From an uncultured Flavobacteriales bacterium (GTDB lineage: Bacteria; Bacteroidota; Bacteroidia; Flavobacteriales; BACL11), in NCBI GenBank assembly GCA_913047525.1, contig CAJWUS010000014.1, forward strand, positions 1-16,542: DNA of 16,542 bases. Reading direction: 5' to 3'. The notes beneath the pieces were generated by a model, which saw only the letters and a program-made list of their open reading frames with translations, did no database searches and was not told the origin of the DNA. The position numbers and the translations under genes are program-made. Below are positions 7,929-16,462 of the stretch, one piece after another (position 1 is the stretch's first letter; every line of letters starts with the position of its first letter).

Positions 7929-10538
7929 CTAAGTAAGGGATGCAATCTGATTTTCTAGAACTTCAATTTTCTGCATTGCATCTGATTGTTTCTTTCTCTC
8001 ATTAGCTACAACTTGCTCAGGAGCTCCACTCACAAACCTTTCGTTACTTAATTTTCCGTTTACCGATTTTAAGAAACCTCTAGTATAGTCTAATTCCTTT
8101 TGAAGTTTTGCTATTTCAGCTTCAATATCCACATTTCCTTCAAGTGGAATGAAATATTCATTAGATCTTACACGGAAACCAAATGCTCCATCTACTTTTT
8201 CTGTAGTGTATTCTACCTGTTCAATATTTCCTAATTTACAGATTATAGCATCCATATCTCTGCAATGAGATTCGTTCTCTTTTACAAACAAAGAGATTTG
8301 TTCTTTGTTAGCAATTTGCTTTTCCTTTCTGAAGTTACGAATAGAAGAAACTACCTCAGAAACAATATCAAAATCATCAAGAATTATATCATCTACTTCT
8401 GCTGCTTTTGGCCATTCTGCAACAATAATATCTTCTTTTCTGTCATCAATTAGATGCCATACCTCTTCTGATAAGAACGGCATAAAAGGGTGTAATAGTT
8501 TGAGTGTCTTTTCTAATTGTTCAATAGTTTTATTATAAGTAACACTATCTATTTGACTACCATAAGTTGGTTTTACCATTTCTAAGTACCAAGAACAAAA
8601 ATCATCCCAAACTAATTTGTAAGTAGTCATTAGTGCTTCCGAAATTCTGTATTTTCTGTAGGATTCATCAATTTCAGAAATAGCTTTGTTTATTCTGTTC
8701 TCAAACCAAATTATTGCTTGTTCCGCACTATTAGGCTGATCTACATCTGCTACTTCCCAACCTTTAATTAATCTGAAGGCATTCCAGATTTTATTAGAGA
8801 AATTTCTTCCTTGCTCGCAAAGCCCTTCATCAAAAGGCAAGTCATTCCCTGCAGGAGAACATAGTAGCATTCCAACTCTAACTCCATCAGCACCATATTT
8901 TTGTATTAATTCAATTGGGTCAGGAGAATTCCCTAAAGATTTACTCATTTTCCTACCTTGTTTATCCCTAACAATTCCCGTAAGATATACATTTTCAAAT
9001 GGCAATTCTCCTTTGTATTCGTATCCAGCCATAATCATTCTGGCAACCCAAAAGAATAAGATCTCAGGTGCAGTTACTAAATCGTTTGTAGGATAGTAGT
9101 AGTTTATTTCCTCATTGTCAGGATTACGAATTCCATCAAAAACAGACATTGGCCATAGCCAAGATGAAAACCAAGTGTCTAGTACATCAGCATCCTGGCG
9201 TAAGTCGGCTATAGTAACGGATGGTTTTTCTTTTTGTGCTAATACTAAAGCTTCCTCTTTGCTTTCAGCCACAACATATTTATTACCTTCATAAAAATAA
9301 GCAGGGATTTGTTGTCCCCACCAAAGTTGACGGGAAACACACCAGTCTTTAATGTTCTCAATCCAGTGTCTGTAAGTGTTCTTAAACTTTGCAGGATGAA
9401 ACTGAATATCATCATTCATTACATGTTCTAGTGCAGGTTTAGAGAACTCCTCCATTTTACAGAACCATTGCATAGAAAGTTTTGGTTCAATCACAGCATC
9501 TGTTCTTTCAGAGAAACCAACTTTATTTTGGTATTCCTCTGTTTTTACAAGAAATCCATCTTTCTCTAAATCTGCAGTAATTTCTTCTCTTACATCAAAT
9601 CTATCTTTTCCAATATACAATTCAGCCGACTCATTTAATGTTCCATCATCATTTAGAATTTCTATAGTTTCCAATCCGTGCTTATCTCCAAGTTGATAAT
9701 CATTAATATCATGTGCAGGCGTAATTTTTAATGCTCCCGTTCCAAATTCTATATCCACATATTCATCAAAGATGATAGGGATTACCCTATCCACTAAAGG
9801 TATAATTGCTTTTTTACCCTTTAAGTGTATGTAGCGCTTATCATTCGGATTTACACAAATAGCAGAATCTCCTAAAATAGTTTCTGGCCTAGTGGTAGCA
9901 ATGGTTAATTTTTCATCACTTCCTTCAATGTTGTATGCAATGTGGTATAGTTTTGAATTTACTTCTTTATGGATTACTTCTTCATCAGAGAGTGCTGTTT
10001 GTGCGGAAGGATCCCAATTTACCATACGTACTCCTCTGTAGATGAGTCCTTTTTGGTGCAAATCAACAAATACCTTAATTACGGATTCACTCATGTCATC
10101 ATCCATAGTAAACTTAGTACGATTCCAATCACATGATGCACCTAATTTTTTCAATTGCTCTAAGATGATTCCTCCGTGTTTCTCTTTCCAATCAAAAGCA
10201 TGAGCTAAGAATTCATCTCTTGTTAAGTCACTTTTTTTTATTCCTTCTTTGGCTAATTTTTGTACTACTTTAGCTTCAGTTGCAATAGAGGCATGATCAG
10301 TACCAGGCACCCAGCAAGCATTATATCCCATCATGCGGGCACGTCTTACTAACACATCTTGTAAGGTGTTGTTAAGCATATGGCCCATGTGTAAAACTCC
10401 TGTTACATTTGGTGGAGGAATTACAATTGTATAGGATTCTCTTTCATCAGTAGTAGAATTGAAATACCCTTTTTCTAGCCAATGCGAGTACCATTTCTTT
10501 TCTGCATCTGTAGGGTTATACTTTTTTGCTAATTCCAT
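7929..10538 (-). CDS. valS: Valine--tRNA ligase
   Basis: This class Ia synthetase attaches valine to tRNA-Val in the cytoplasm. The 869 residues are normal for the family. HIGH-type motif is HMGH (50-53) within [14 protein letters not shown], and KMSKS is intact (530-534). The CP1 editing domain, which removes mischarged threonine, is present with TTRPET (215-220) and [15 protein letters not shown] (266-280). The anticodon-binding domain follows the catalytic core (about 610-760), and the C-terminal coiled-coil tRNA-binding arm (about 800-869) is complete. The start [11 protein letters not shown] is where the family begins. A -7 promoter box ends 7 nt before the ATG. The gene is divergent from DUF1573, and the DUF481 gene follows after one base. 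No defects are visible. Confidence 0.98.
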   Translation of the reverse strand: MELAKKYNPTDAEKKWYSHWLEKGYFNSTTDERESYTIVIPPPNVTGVLHMGHMLNNTLQDVLVRRARMMGYNACWVPGTDHASIATEAKVVQKLAKEGIKKSDLTRDEFLAHAFDWKEKHGGIILEQLKKLGASCDWNRTKFTMDDDMSESVIKVFVDLHQKGLIYRGVRMVNWDPSAQTALSDEEVIHKEVNSKLYHIAYNIEGSDEKLTIATTRPETILGDSAICVNPNDKRYIHLKGKKAIIPLVDRVIPIIFDEYVDIEFGTGALKITPAHDINDYQLGDKHGLETIEILNDDGTLNESAELYIGKDRFDVREEITADLEKDGFLVKTEEYQNKVGFSERTDAVIEPKLSMQWFCKMEEFSKPALEHVMNDDIQFHPAKFKNTYRHWIENIKDWCVSRQLWWGQQIPAYFYEGNKYVVAESKEEALVLAQKEKPSVTIADLRQDADVLDTWFSSWLWPMSVFDGIRNPDNEEINYYYPTNDLVTAPEILFFWVARMIMAGYEYKGELPFENVYLTGIVRDKQGRKMSKSLGNSPDPIELIQKYGADGVRVGMLLCSPAGNDLPFDEGLCEQGRNFSNKIWNAFRLIKGWEVADVDQPNSAEQAIIWFENRINKAISEIDESYRKYRISEALMTTYKLVWDDFCSWYLEMVKPTYGSQIDSVTYNKTIEQLEKTLKLLHPFMPFLSEEVWHLIDDRKEDIIVAEWPKAAEVDDIILDDFDIVSEVVSSIRNFRKEKQIANKEQISLFVKENESHCRDMDAIICKLGNIEQVEYTTEKVDGAFGFRVRSNEYFIPLEGNVDIEAEIAKLQKELDYTRGFLKSVNGKLSNERFVSGAPEQVVANERKKQSDAMQKIEVLENQIASLT

Positions 10539-10545
10539 TGATTTG

Positions 10546-10553
10546 CAAATCTA
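10546..10553 (-). promoter_or_regulatory. -7 box of valS, close to the start codon
   Basis: TAGATTTG on the minus strand matches TAnnTTTG. No TTTG sits at the usual 19-21 bp upstream; the nearest (10572-10569) is only 15 bp away. The box ends 7 nt before the valS ATG, so transcription from it would give a leader of about 0-4 nt. The 12-bp perfect palindrome GATTTGCAAATC (10540-10551) overlaps the box and the predicted start point. Confidence 0.5.
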
Positions 10554-10590
10554 TAAAAATCTGTACATCAAAACTTATTTATCAATCTCA

Positions 10591-10621
10591 TTTGCAGAAG
10601 AAAAATAAATTAGTAAATTTG
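10591..10621 (+). promoter_or_regulatory. Bacteroidota-type promoter for the DUF1573 gene
   Basis: TTTG (10591-10594), a 19-bp spacer and TAAATTTG (10614-10621) match the Bacteroidota consensus exactly. Transcription should begin around 10625-10628, giving a leader of about 40 nt that ends in A-rich sequence before the ATG at 10669. Confidence 0.75.
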
Positions 10622-10668
10622 CCGTTCGTCATTTAGAGAATAGATATTAATTAAAAAACTAAAAAGAA

Positions 10669-11178
10669 ATGAAGAAGATAATTTTATTACTAACTGCCTT
10701 TCTAATTGGGTTTGTGGTTTTAGCCCAACGAATCCCCCAACCAGAAAAAGCAGAGCCAGTAGTTGAAATAGAGGAAGCAAAACAAGAACAAATTGAGGAA
10801 CCATCTTCAAATGCTACGATCGATTTTGAATCAAAAGTTTATGATTATGGAGTTCTAGAACATAATGGTAATGGAGATGGAGAATTTATTTTTACTAATA
10901 ATGGCACAGAAGCATTATTGATTAAAAATGCAAAAGGGAGTTGTGGCTGTACAGTTCCAACTTGGCCAAGAGAACCAATCATGCCTGGTGAAACTTCAAG
11001 AATTGGTGTAAAATACGCAACCAATAGAGTAGGGAAATTTACTAAAACAATTACCCTAACAACCAATGCTAGTAAAAAACCAGCTATTTTAACAATTAAA
11101 GGAGAGGTAACTCCACCACCAAAAGAGGCGCAAGCTCCTGAGAAAAAAAATGAAGGAGCTCCATTGGAAAATAAATAA
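10669..11178 (+). CDS. DUF1573 domain exported protein
   Basis: A 169-residue protein with a signal peptide (MKKIILLLTAFLIGFVVLA), an acidic linker rich in Glu and Pro (about 21-48) and a single DUF1573 immunoglobulin-like domain (about 50-147). The domain carries the family signature KGSCGCTVPTWP, with Cys92 and Cys94, and the usual PGETSRIGVKY strand. The C-terminal tail is rich in Pro, Lys and Glu. Proteins of this type are common in Bacteroidota and are exported; their role is not known, and cell-surface or periplasmic binding is only inferred. A consensus promoter lies upstream and an intrinsic terminator downstream, so it looks like a single-gene transcript. It is divergent from valS. 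Confidence 0.88.
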   Translation: MKKIILLLTAFLIGFVVLAQRIPQPEKAEPVVEIEEAKQEQIEEPSSNATIDFESKVYDYGVLEHNGNGDGEFIFTNNGTEALLIKNAKGSCGCTVPTWPREPIMPGETSRIGVKYATNRVGKFTKTITLTTNASKKPAILTIKGEVTPPPKEAQAPEKKNEGAPLENK

Positions 11179-11206
11179 TAAAATCCAAAAAATATTACGA
11201 CATTAG

Positions 11207-11233
11207 CACCCTTATTTTTAAGGGTGTTTTTTT
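11207..11233 (+). terminator. Rho-independent terminator after the DUF1573 gene
   Basis: An 8-bp perfect stem (CACCCTTA / TAAGGGTG) with a 4-nt T loop is followed at once by seven T residues. It is the clearest terminator in the window. It ends 15 bp before the next ATG, and there is no T-run on the other strand, so it works in one direction only. Confidence 0.9.
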
Positions 11234-11248
11234 ATCAAATATTTTACA

Positions 11249-12448
11249 ATGCCAAAAATTTCAAATAAAGGAATAGCAATGCCAGAATCGCCAATTAGAA
11301 AATTGGCTCCATTTGCCGAAACTGCAAAGAAATCAGGTAAAAGAATATATCATTTAAATATTGGGCAACCTGATATTAAAAGCCCTGAAGTCGCTTTAGA
11401 AGCTATTCATAATTTCTCAGATAAAGTAGTGGAATATTCTCATTCTGCAGGTTTTGAAAGCTACCGTAAAGGCTTAGCAAATTATTATCAAAACTTAGGG
11501 ATTGCTATTAATAAAGATGAGGTGATTGTAACCACTGGTGGTTCTGAAGCCATTTCATTTGCTTTAAATTCGTGTTTGGATAATAGGGATGAGGTGATTA
11601 TTCCTGAACCATTTTACGCAAACTATAATGGATTTGCTACTTCAGCAGGAGTAACAGTAAAACCAATTGCAACCTCAATTCATGATGGTTTTGCATTGCC
11701 TGAAATTGCAAAATTTGAAAAAATTATAACTGCTAAAACTAAAGCAATCCTTATTTGTAATCCTGGAAACCCAACAGGATATTTATATTCGAAAGAAGAA
11801 TTAGAAACGCTAAAAGATATCGTTATTAAACATGATTTATTTTTAATTGCTGATGAGGTGTATCGTGAGTTTTCTTATGAAGGATATGTACATCATTCGG
11901 TATTGAATATTGAAAGGTTGGAGCAGCATGCAATCGTAATTGATTCTACTTCCAAAAGATATTCTATGTGCGGAATTAGAGTGGGTTGTATTGTGTCCAA
12001 AAACAAGGAATTAATGAGAACTGTCATGAAGTTTGCACAAGCAAGATTATCGCCCCCTACATTCGGACAAATTGCTGGTGAAGCAGCCTTAAAAACGGAT
12101 GTTTCATATTTTGAACAGGTGAGTGCAGAATATGTAAGTAGGAGAGATGTGCTTGTTGAAGGGTTAAATAAAATTGAAGGGGTAATTTGTCCTAAACCTA
12201 AAGGTGCTTTTTATGCAATTGCAGAATTACCAGTTGATGATGCTGATAAGTTTGCGCAGTGGTTGTTGGAAGATTTTGAATTGGATGGAGCAACCATTAT
12301 GGTGGCACCTGCGGCAGGGTTCTATGCAACTCCTAATATGGGTGTGAATCAGGTTCGTATTGCTTATGTTCTTAATAAAGAATCCTTGCAGAAATCAATT
12401 GATATTTTGGAAGCAGGACTTAAAGTTTATCCTGGGAGAACTATTTAG
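11249..12448 (+). CDS. Class I pyridoxal-phosphate-dependent aminotransferase (aspartate aminotransferase-like)
   Basis: A 399-residue cytoplasmic fold-type I aminotransferase of normal length. PLP-site residues are visible: the TTGGSEA phosphate-binding loop (95-101), NPGNPTG (171-177, N174), ADEVY (201-205, D202), the Schiff-base lysine K236 in STSKRYSMCGIRVG, and R370 in NQVRIAY for the substrate carboxylate. The family moves the amino group between aspartate or related amino acids and 2-oxoglutarate; the exact substrate cannot be fixed from sequence, and aromatic or branched-chain donors are possible. The ATG at 11249 lies just past the DUF1573 terminator. I see no convincing promoter in the short gap, so expression depends on readthrough or a promoter I do not recognise. 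It converges on the dihydroorotase-like gene, 13 bp away. Confidence 0.93.
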   Translation: MPKISNKGIAMPESPIRKLAPFAETAKKSGKRIYHLNIGQPDIKSPEVALEAIHNFSDKVVEYSHSAGFESYRKGLANYYQNLGIAINKDEVIVTTGGSEAISFALNSCLDNRDEVIIPEPFYANYNGFATSAGVTVKPIATSIHDGFALPEIAKFEKIITAKTKAILICNPGNPTGYLYSKEELETLKDIVIKHDLFLIADEVYREFSYEGYVHHSVLNIERLEQHAIVIDSTSKRYSMCGIRVGCIVSKNKELMRTVMKFAQARLSPPTFGQIAGEAALKTDVSYFEQVSAEYVSRRDVLVEGLNKIEGVICPKPKGAFYAIAELPVDDADKFAQWLLEDFELDGATIMVAPAAGFYATPNMGVNQVRIAYVLNKESLQKSIDILEAGLKVYPGRTI

Positions 12449-12461
12449 CATAATATTAAAT

Positions 12462-13739
12462 TCAAAGCAATTTTTTCAATTCCAAAAATTTTCCTTTATT
12501 ATAAATAGCCAAAGCTTTTCCTTTTAGCTTTTCCCCAATAAATGGGGTGTTTACAGATTTGGATTTTATATCTATTTTTTGAAATTTCCAGCCTATATCC
12601 GGGTCAAACATGGTGAGGTTGGCCGTATTGCCTTCTTCTATTTTTGCGCTTTCCAATTGTAATAGTTTCCTTGGGTTAATAGCAATCTTCTCTATTATTT
12701 CCGCCAAGCTTAAATGCGCACTTAGGTGCTTTCCAATAAGTCCAAAAGCAGTTTCTAAGCCAATAATACCAAATGCTGCATTGTTAAATTCTGTCTTCTT
12801 GTTTTCCTCATCTTCTGGAGAATGGTCGGTGCAAATCACATCTATTGTTCCATCTTTCAGTCCTTTTATTAAGGCAGTGCTATCTGTATTGCTTCTAAGT
12901 GGCGGAAGTACTTTGTAGCGGGTATCAAAGTGACTAATTTCCTCATCTGTAAGTATCAAATTGTATATGGCAACATCTGCCGAAATATTGATGCCTTGTT
13001 TTTTTGCTTTCTTAATCTTGCTTACACTATTTTTGGTGGAGATATACGATAGGTGCAGCTTGCTATCAGTGTATTTGCAAATGGAAATATCTCTATCAAT
13101 CATAATTTCTTCCGCCATGGCAGGGATTCCTTTCATTCCCAGTACGGTGCTTATTTTTCCCTCATGTATTTGTCCTCCATTTGCAATGCTGCTATCGTTC
13201 GGATAGTTCATTATCAGTCCATCAAAATCCTTAGCATAGAGTAGTGCCACTTTCAACACATCATTATTCTGCACCGAATTTTTATCATCCGTAAAGGCAG
13301 GTGCGCCCGCATTTTTCATATCATACATTTCTACTATATCTTTTCCTTTCATGCCTTTGGTAAGACTTCCTGCTGCATGCACACTAACAATATTCTCCTT
13401 TCCCTTGCTGTGGATGTATTCTACTTGTGCATTGTTATCGGTTACCGGATTATTTTGTGGCATTAAAAGTACGCCCGTAAAACCTCCCTTTGCAGCCGCT
13501 CTGCAACCAGAATTAATATCTTCCTTATACTCAAAACCAGGATCCCTGAAATTGGCGTGTATATCCAGCCATCCAGGAGAAAGATGTAGATTATTGGCGG
13601 CATAAGTTTTTGCTTTTCCACCCTTTATCTTTGCTGCCACTTTTTTGATAATCCCATTTTCAATAAGTATGTCTCTTATCTTATTGTGGTGTTTTCCATT
13701 TGGGTCAATTATCTTTGCTGATTTGATAAGTATATTCAT
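12462..13739 (-). CDS. Dihydroorotase-like amidohydrolase with degenerate metal site
   Basis: The 425-residue protein has the type I dihydroorotase fold and length and lines up well with active enzymes: GWLDIHANFRDPGFEYKE, GGFTGVLLMPQNNPVTDN, AFTDDKNSV, DTRYKVLPPLR and ICTDHSPED. Active enzymes bind zinc with HxH, two further histidines and an aspartate. Here HxH is H61-A-N63, the histidine expected near 178 is N178 (LIMNYPND), and the one expected at 232 is Y232 (LHLSYIST). H61, an aspartate at 151/152, D305 and the substrate arginine R65 remain. It therefore probably lacks normal dihydroorotase activity, like the inactive PyrC' subunits that support aspartate carbamoyltransferase in some bacteria; that role is inferred. 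Its ATG overlaps the BatA stop (ATGA), so the two are translationally coupled. No promoter is seen. Confidence 0.88.
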   Translation of the reverse strand: MNILIKSAKIIDPNGKHHNKIRDILIENGIIKKVAAKIKGGKAKTYAANNLHLSPGWLDIHANFRDPGFEYKEDINSGCRAAAKGGFTGVLLMPQNNPVTDNNAQVEYIHSKGKENIVSVHAAGSLTKGMKGKDIVEMYDMKNAGAPAFTDDKNSVQNNDVLKVALLYAKDFDGLIMNYPNDSSIANGGQIHEGKISTVLGMKGIPAMAEEIMIDRDISICKYTDSKLHLSYISTKNSVSKIKKAKKQGINISADVAIYNLILTDEEISHFDTRYKVLPPLRSNTDSTALIKGLKDGTIDVICTDHSPEDEENKKTEFNNAAFGIIGLETAFGLIGKHLSAHLSLAEIIEKIAINPRKLLQLESAKIEEGNTANLTMFDPDIGWKFQKIDIKSKSVNTPFIGEKLKGKALAIYNKGKFLELKKLL

Positions 13740-15766
13740 GATCTTAAAAATTTAATAAACATTATTTCCGTCAGTAAAAATAGCAGTGCTAAAGTAATAC
13801 AAAGTTTCCAATAGCTTTTTCCAAACTGGATTTCTTGCACTATATTGCTGATATTCTGATTTGCATTACTATTTATTTTAATATTTTTGATGTTGTTTCT
13901 CTGCAAAATTTCTTCCACCTCTTTGTTAGAGTAAATACTGGGATCCGATTCCTTATTACTATAATTAAAGGAGAGAGTAGCAATAGTTTTACCCTCTGTA
14001 GTTAGTAAATAATTCCCAGCTTCTTTTAACTTTTCTTGTAAATACAATTTTCTATTTCCTGCAACAAATTTCTCGGCAGGAATAATGTCATAATTTTTCG
14101 ATTTCATATGATAAATAGTTTCTTTATTTTCAGATGTAGGTGCATTAAAATATTGCATTTCCTCTATGCCATAATAAAGCTGTGTAGTTTTATAACTCAT
14201 AAGTGCTATATTATAAAGCAGTGGTACAAAAAGCGCATGTTTTCCTAAATTGCTGCCTGCATCATTTAAGGAGGAAGTAAAGAGGTAAATATCGCCAGAA
14301 AAGTAAGTGTAATGACTAATAAAATCATCTCCTATTTCAAGGGTGAGAATACTTTGCTTGTTGGTATTGTTTTTGTCCGATATCTTGTAATGAGACGATA
14401 TCATTGGTAAGTTAATCTTTTTCTCCTCTTTCGCAAAAACTCCTTCAAACACCTTATGGGGATAAGAGATTCTATTTACTTTTTGTTTTACGGTATCTTT
14501 TCTAAGATATTCATCCAAATTTAATTCAGAAGAAAGTATTTTATAGCTATCAAAATTAATATCATTACTTGGGAAGATAGCCAAGCTTCCACCGTCTTTT
14601 ACAAAGCTAACAATACTTTGTACTAATCCAGAAGAAACTGTTGTTAGACCATCCAAAATAAGTAGCTGTTGATTTTTAATTTCTTCATAGTTAATTTGTC
14701 CAATGTAAACCGATTTGTAATCTATTGCATCATCCTTTTGAAAAAGAGATTGCAAGGAAAAATTAGGGCTTTGCTCATAAATATTTAGCACTTTAATTTT
14801 ATCTAGTATTTCAAAGGAAAAATAAAAATTGTCGTCAAAAGAAATAGGGTAGTCTTGCAAAGAGATTTTACATTGTTTGAACCCACTTGATAGCGGGGTG
14901 AACTTGAAAGTGATGTTTTGTTTTTCACCAGGAGGAATACTAAAATTACTAATTGCTTTTTGCATATCATTCACATGTAAAAAGGCAGGCAAGTTAGTCA
15001 GTGTAACATCTGATTTATTTACCACTCTTGCCACTATCTCAATGGGTTTTCCTTGCTGAATAATAGGGCTATTTGTCCAGCAACTATCCATATACAAATT
15101 GCTCTCTGCTGTTTTGTTAAGTGGAATAATCAAAATACTTAGGTTGCTATCATTTTGATTTACATTTTCAATAGCAAAAGTGCTTTTTTGCAAGTCGGTC
15201 AGCACATACATCTGCGCATTCTCATTTTGCTTATTCAAACTCTGTTGGCGGCTGATTACCTCTGCCAAACTTTTGTAGTGGGCAGTAGTTGTAAGTTGCT
15301 GAAATCTACTGCTTATTTCTGCTTTGGTAAAAGAGCGGGAATACTTTGCTGAAAACTCATTTGTAATTAGGTAAAAATTACTTTCTGTATTATACTGATT
15401 GGCAATTTCTTCCGCTTTGTTTTTGGCAATATCTAATAGCATACCTTCCTCAGAAACGGATTCCATACTAAAGGAATTGTCAATATAAAAGAAGAGATTT
15501 TTTGCAATATCTGTTTGCTCCTGCTTTGTAGGGATGTATGGCTTTGCAAATGCCAAAACCAAAAAAGTAATCGCTAAAATTCTGCTCAATAGAATAAGTA
15601 AGTTTTTAAGGCGAGAACTAGAGCGTTTTGCTTGCTTTATTTCTTTTAGGAAACGAATGCTAGAAAAACGAACTGTTTTGTATTTCCTTAGATTTAAAAG
15701 ATGAATAATAATAGGAATTGCTATTGCAAAAAGCGCTAAAAGCAGTTGTGGGTTTTGATATCTCAT
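13736..15766 (-). CDS. BatA domain / VWA membrane protein
   Basis: The 676-residue protein starts with the BatA N-terminal module: a membrane segment (about 8-25), the basic HLLNLRKYKTVRFSSIRFL region and a second segment (about 55-77). A von Willebrand A domain follows with an intact metal-ion site DxSxS (D96-N-S98-F-S100) and LTDLQKS later. A middle region includes a glutamine-amidotransferase-like part (around 340-450, with LLILDGL and FVKDGGSLAIFPSND), and a final membrane segment sits near the C-terminus (about 650-670). Such proteins are membrane-anchored with large periplasmic domains; their function is poorly known and is not the same as the aerotolerance Bat operon. The ATG at 15766 is preferred over an in-frame GTG at 15784 because the family begins MxYQNPxLL and a -7 box separates the two. 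The 3' end overlaps the dihydroorotase-like gene. Confidence 0.87.
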   Translation of the reverse strand: MRYQNPQLLLALFAIAIPIIIHLLNLRKYKTVRFSSIRFLKEIKQAKRSSSRLKNLLILLSRILAITFLVLAFAKPYIPTKQEQTDIAKNLFFYIDNSFSMESVSEEGMLLDIAKNKAEEIANQYNTESNFYLITNEFSAKYSRSFTKAEISSRFQQLTTTAHYKSLAEVISRQQSLNKQNENAQMYVLTDLQKSTFAIENVNQNDSNLSILIIPLNKTAESNLYMDSCWTNSPIIQQGKPIEIVARVVNKSDVTLTNLPAFLHVNDMQKAISNFSIPPGEKQNITFKFTPLSSGFKQCKISLQDYPISFDDNFYFSFEILDKIKVLNIYEQSPNFSLQSLFQKDDAIDYKSVYIGQINYEEIKNQQLLILDGLTTVSSGLVQSIVSFVKDGGSLAIFPSNDINFDSYKILSSELNLDEYLRKDTVKQKVNRISYPHKVFEGVFAKEEKKINLPMISSHYKISDKNNTNKQSILTLEIGDDFISHYTYFSGDIYLFTSSLNDAGSNLGKHALFVPLLYNIALMSYKTTQLYYGIEEMQYFNAPTSENKETIYHMKSKNYDIIPAEKFVAGNRKLYLQEKLKEAGNYLLTTEGKTIATLSFNYSNKESDPSIYSNKEVEEILQRNNIKNIKINSNANQNISNIVQEIQFGKSYWKLCITLALLFLLTEIMFIKFLRS

Positions 15767-15773
15767 CAAAGTA

Positions 15774-15789
15774 CAAAAGTACACTTTTG
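15774..15789 (-). promoter_or_regulatory. -7 box of the batA-like gene inside an inverted repeat
   Basis: On the minus strand TACTTTTG (15781-15774) matches TAnnTTTG and ends 7 nt before the ATG at 15766. It forms one arm of a 7-bp inverted repeat with a 2-bp centre, CAAAAGT-GT-ACTTTTG (15789-15774). No TTTG lies at 19-21 bp upstream. It could be a promoter with an operator, a hairpin between lolD and batA, or chance. Confidence 0.4.
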
Positions 15790-15808
15790 AGCAAAGCTGA
15801 GCTTTTTT

Positions 15809-16462
15809 TTAGGAAATTAATTTTCCGTCCACCATTTCTAGTTTTCGGTTTGCCATATTGGCAAGTTCATTATTGTGGGTCACTATTACAATAGTTTGTC
15901 CTGTTTTCTGGTTTAGTTTTAGTAACAGATTGTGCAAATCCTTTGCGTTTTTCGAGTCCAGATTTCCGCTTGGCTCATCTGCCAATATAATAGCAGGTGA
16001 GTTGATGAGCGCCCTAGCCACAGCCACTCTTTGCTGTTCTCCCCCAGAAAGTTCATTGGGTTTGTGGCTTAATCTCTCTTGCATCCCAAGCATTGTAAGT
16101 ATTTCTGTGGCTTTTGCTTCCGCTTCTTTTTTGCTTTTTCCTGCAATATATGCTGGTAAGCATACATTTTCTAATGCAGAAAATTCAACCAATAAATTAT
16201 GAAACTGAAATACAAACCCAATTTCTTTATTTCTGAAACTTGACAACTCTTTTTGGCTGAGTATATTTACTTGTTTACCATTGATAACTAATGAACCATT
16301 TTGAACATTCTCCAGTGTTCCTAATAGTTGAAGTAAAGTAGTTTTTCCACTTCCAGAGGCGCCAACAATGGAAACAAATTCTCCTTTCTTAATTTCAAAA
16401 TCAAGTTCTTTTAGCACTTTTAGATTCCCGTAAGAAAAATTTATTTTATTTGCTTTAATCAT
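15809..16462 (-). CDS. ABC transporter ATP-binding protein, LolD-like
   Basis: A 217-residue ATPase subunit with all expected motifs: Walker A GASGSGKT (34-41), Q-loop Q86 in FVFQFHNLL, signature [15 protein letters not shown] (138-152), Walker [13 protein letters not shown] (158-169) and H-loop H196 in VTHN. The ADEPSGNLD and FQFHNLL pattern places it in the LolD/MacB/FtsE group, which drives release of lipoproteins from the inner membrane or export of other substrates. LolD is most likely from length and motifs, but no LolC/E permease gene is in the window, so the partner is unknown. The start [12 protein letters not shown] is normal for the family. A partial -7 box (TATCTTTA, 16496-16489) lies upstream. 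It precedes the BatA gene by 42 bp on the same strand. Confidence 0.9.
   Translation of the reverse strand: MIKANKINFSYGNLKVLKELDFEIKKGEFVSIVGASGSGKTTLLQLLGTLENVQNGSLVINGKQVNILSQKELSSFRNKEIGFVFQFHNLLVEFSALENVCLPAYIAGKSKKEAEAKATEILTMLGMQERLSHKPNELSGGEQQRVAVARALINSPAIILADEPSGNLDSKNAKDLHNLLLKLNQKTGQTIVIVTHNNELANMANRKLEMVDGKLIS

Noticed and set aside
8265..8538. Two overlapping open frames on the plus strand inside valS
   Set aside because: They are antisense to a complete, well-conserved synthetase, have no family resemblance and no upstream signals.
10610..10810. Minus-strand 66-codon frame across the DUF1573 start
   Set aside because: It overlaps the consensus promoter and signal-peptide region of DUF1573 and has no independent support.
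11240..11247. TATTTTAC as a -7 box for the aminotransferase
   Set aside because: Two mismatches to TAnnTTTG and only one base before the ATG, so it could not place a transcript start properly.
12610..13605. Several open frames antisense to the dihydroorotase-like gene
   Set aside because: Hydrophobic shadow translations of a conserved coding frame; none resembles a known protein.
15817..15835. GGAAA...TTTCC inverted repeat near the end of lolD
   Set aside because: It lies in the last codons of the gene, is AT-rich and short, and has no fitting T-run after it on the minus strand.
15858..16202. A 114-codon open frame antisense to the ABC ATPase gene
   Set aside because: It mirrors the conserved ATPase frame; the Ser/Cys-rich translation looks like a shadow, with no promoter or start signal.
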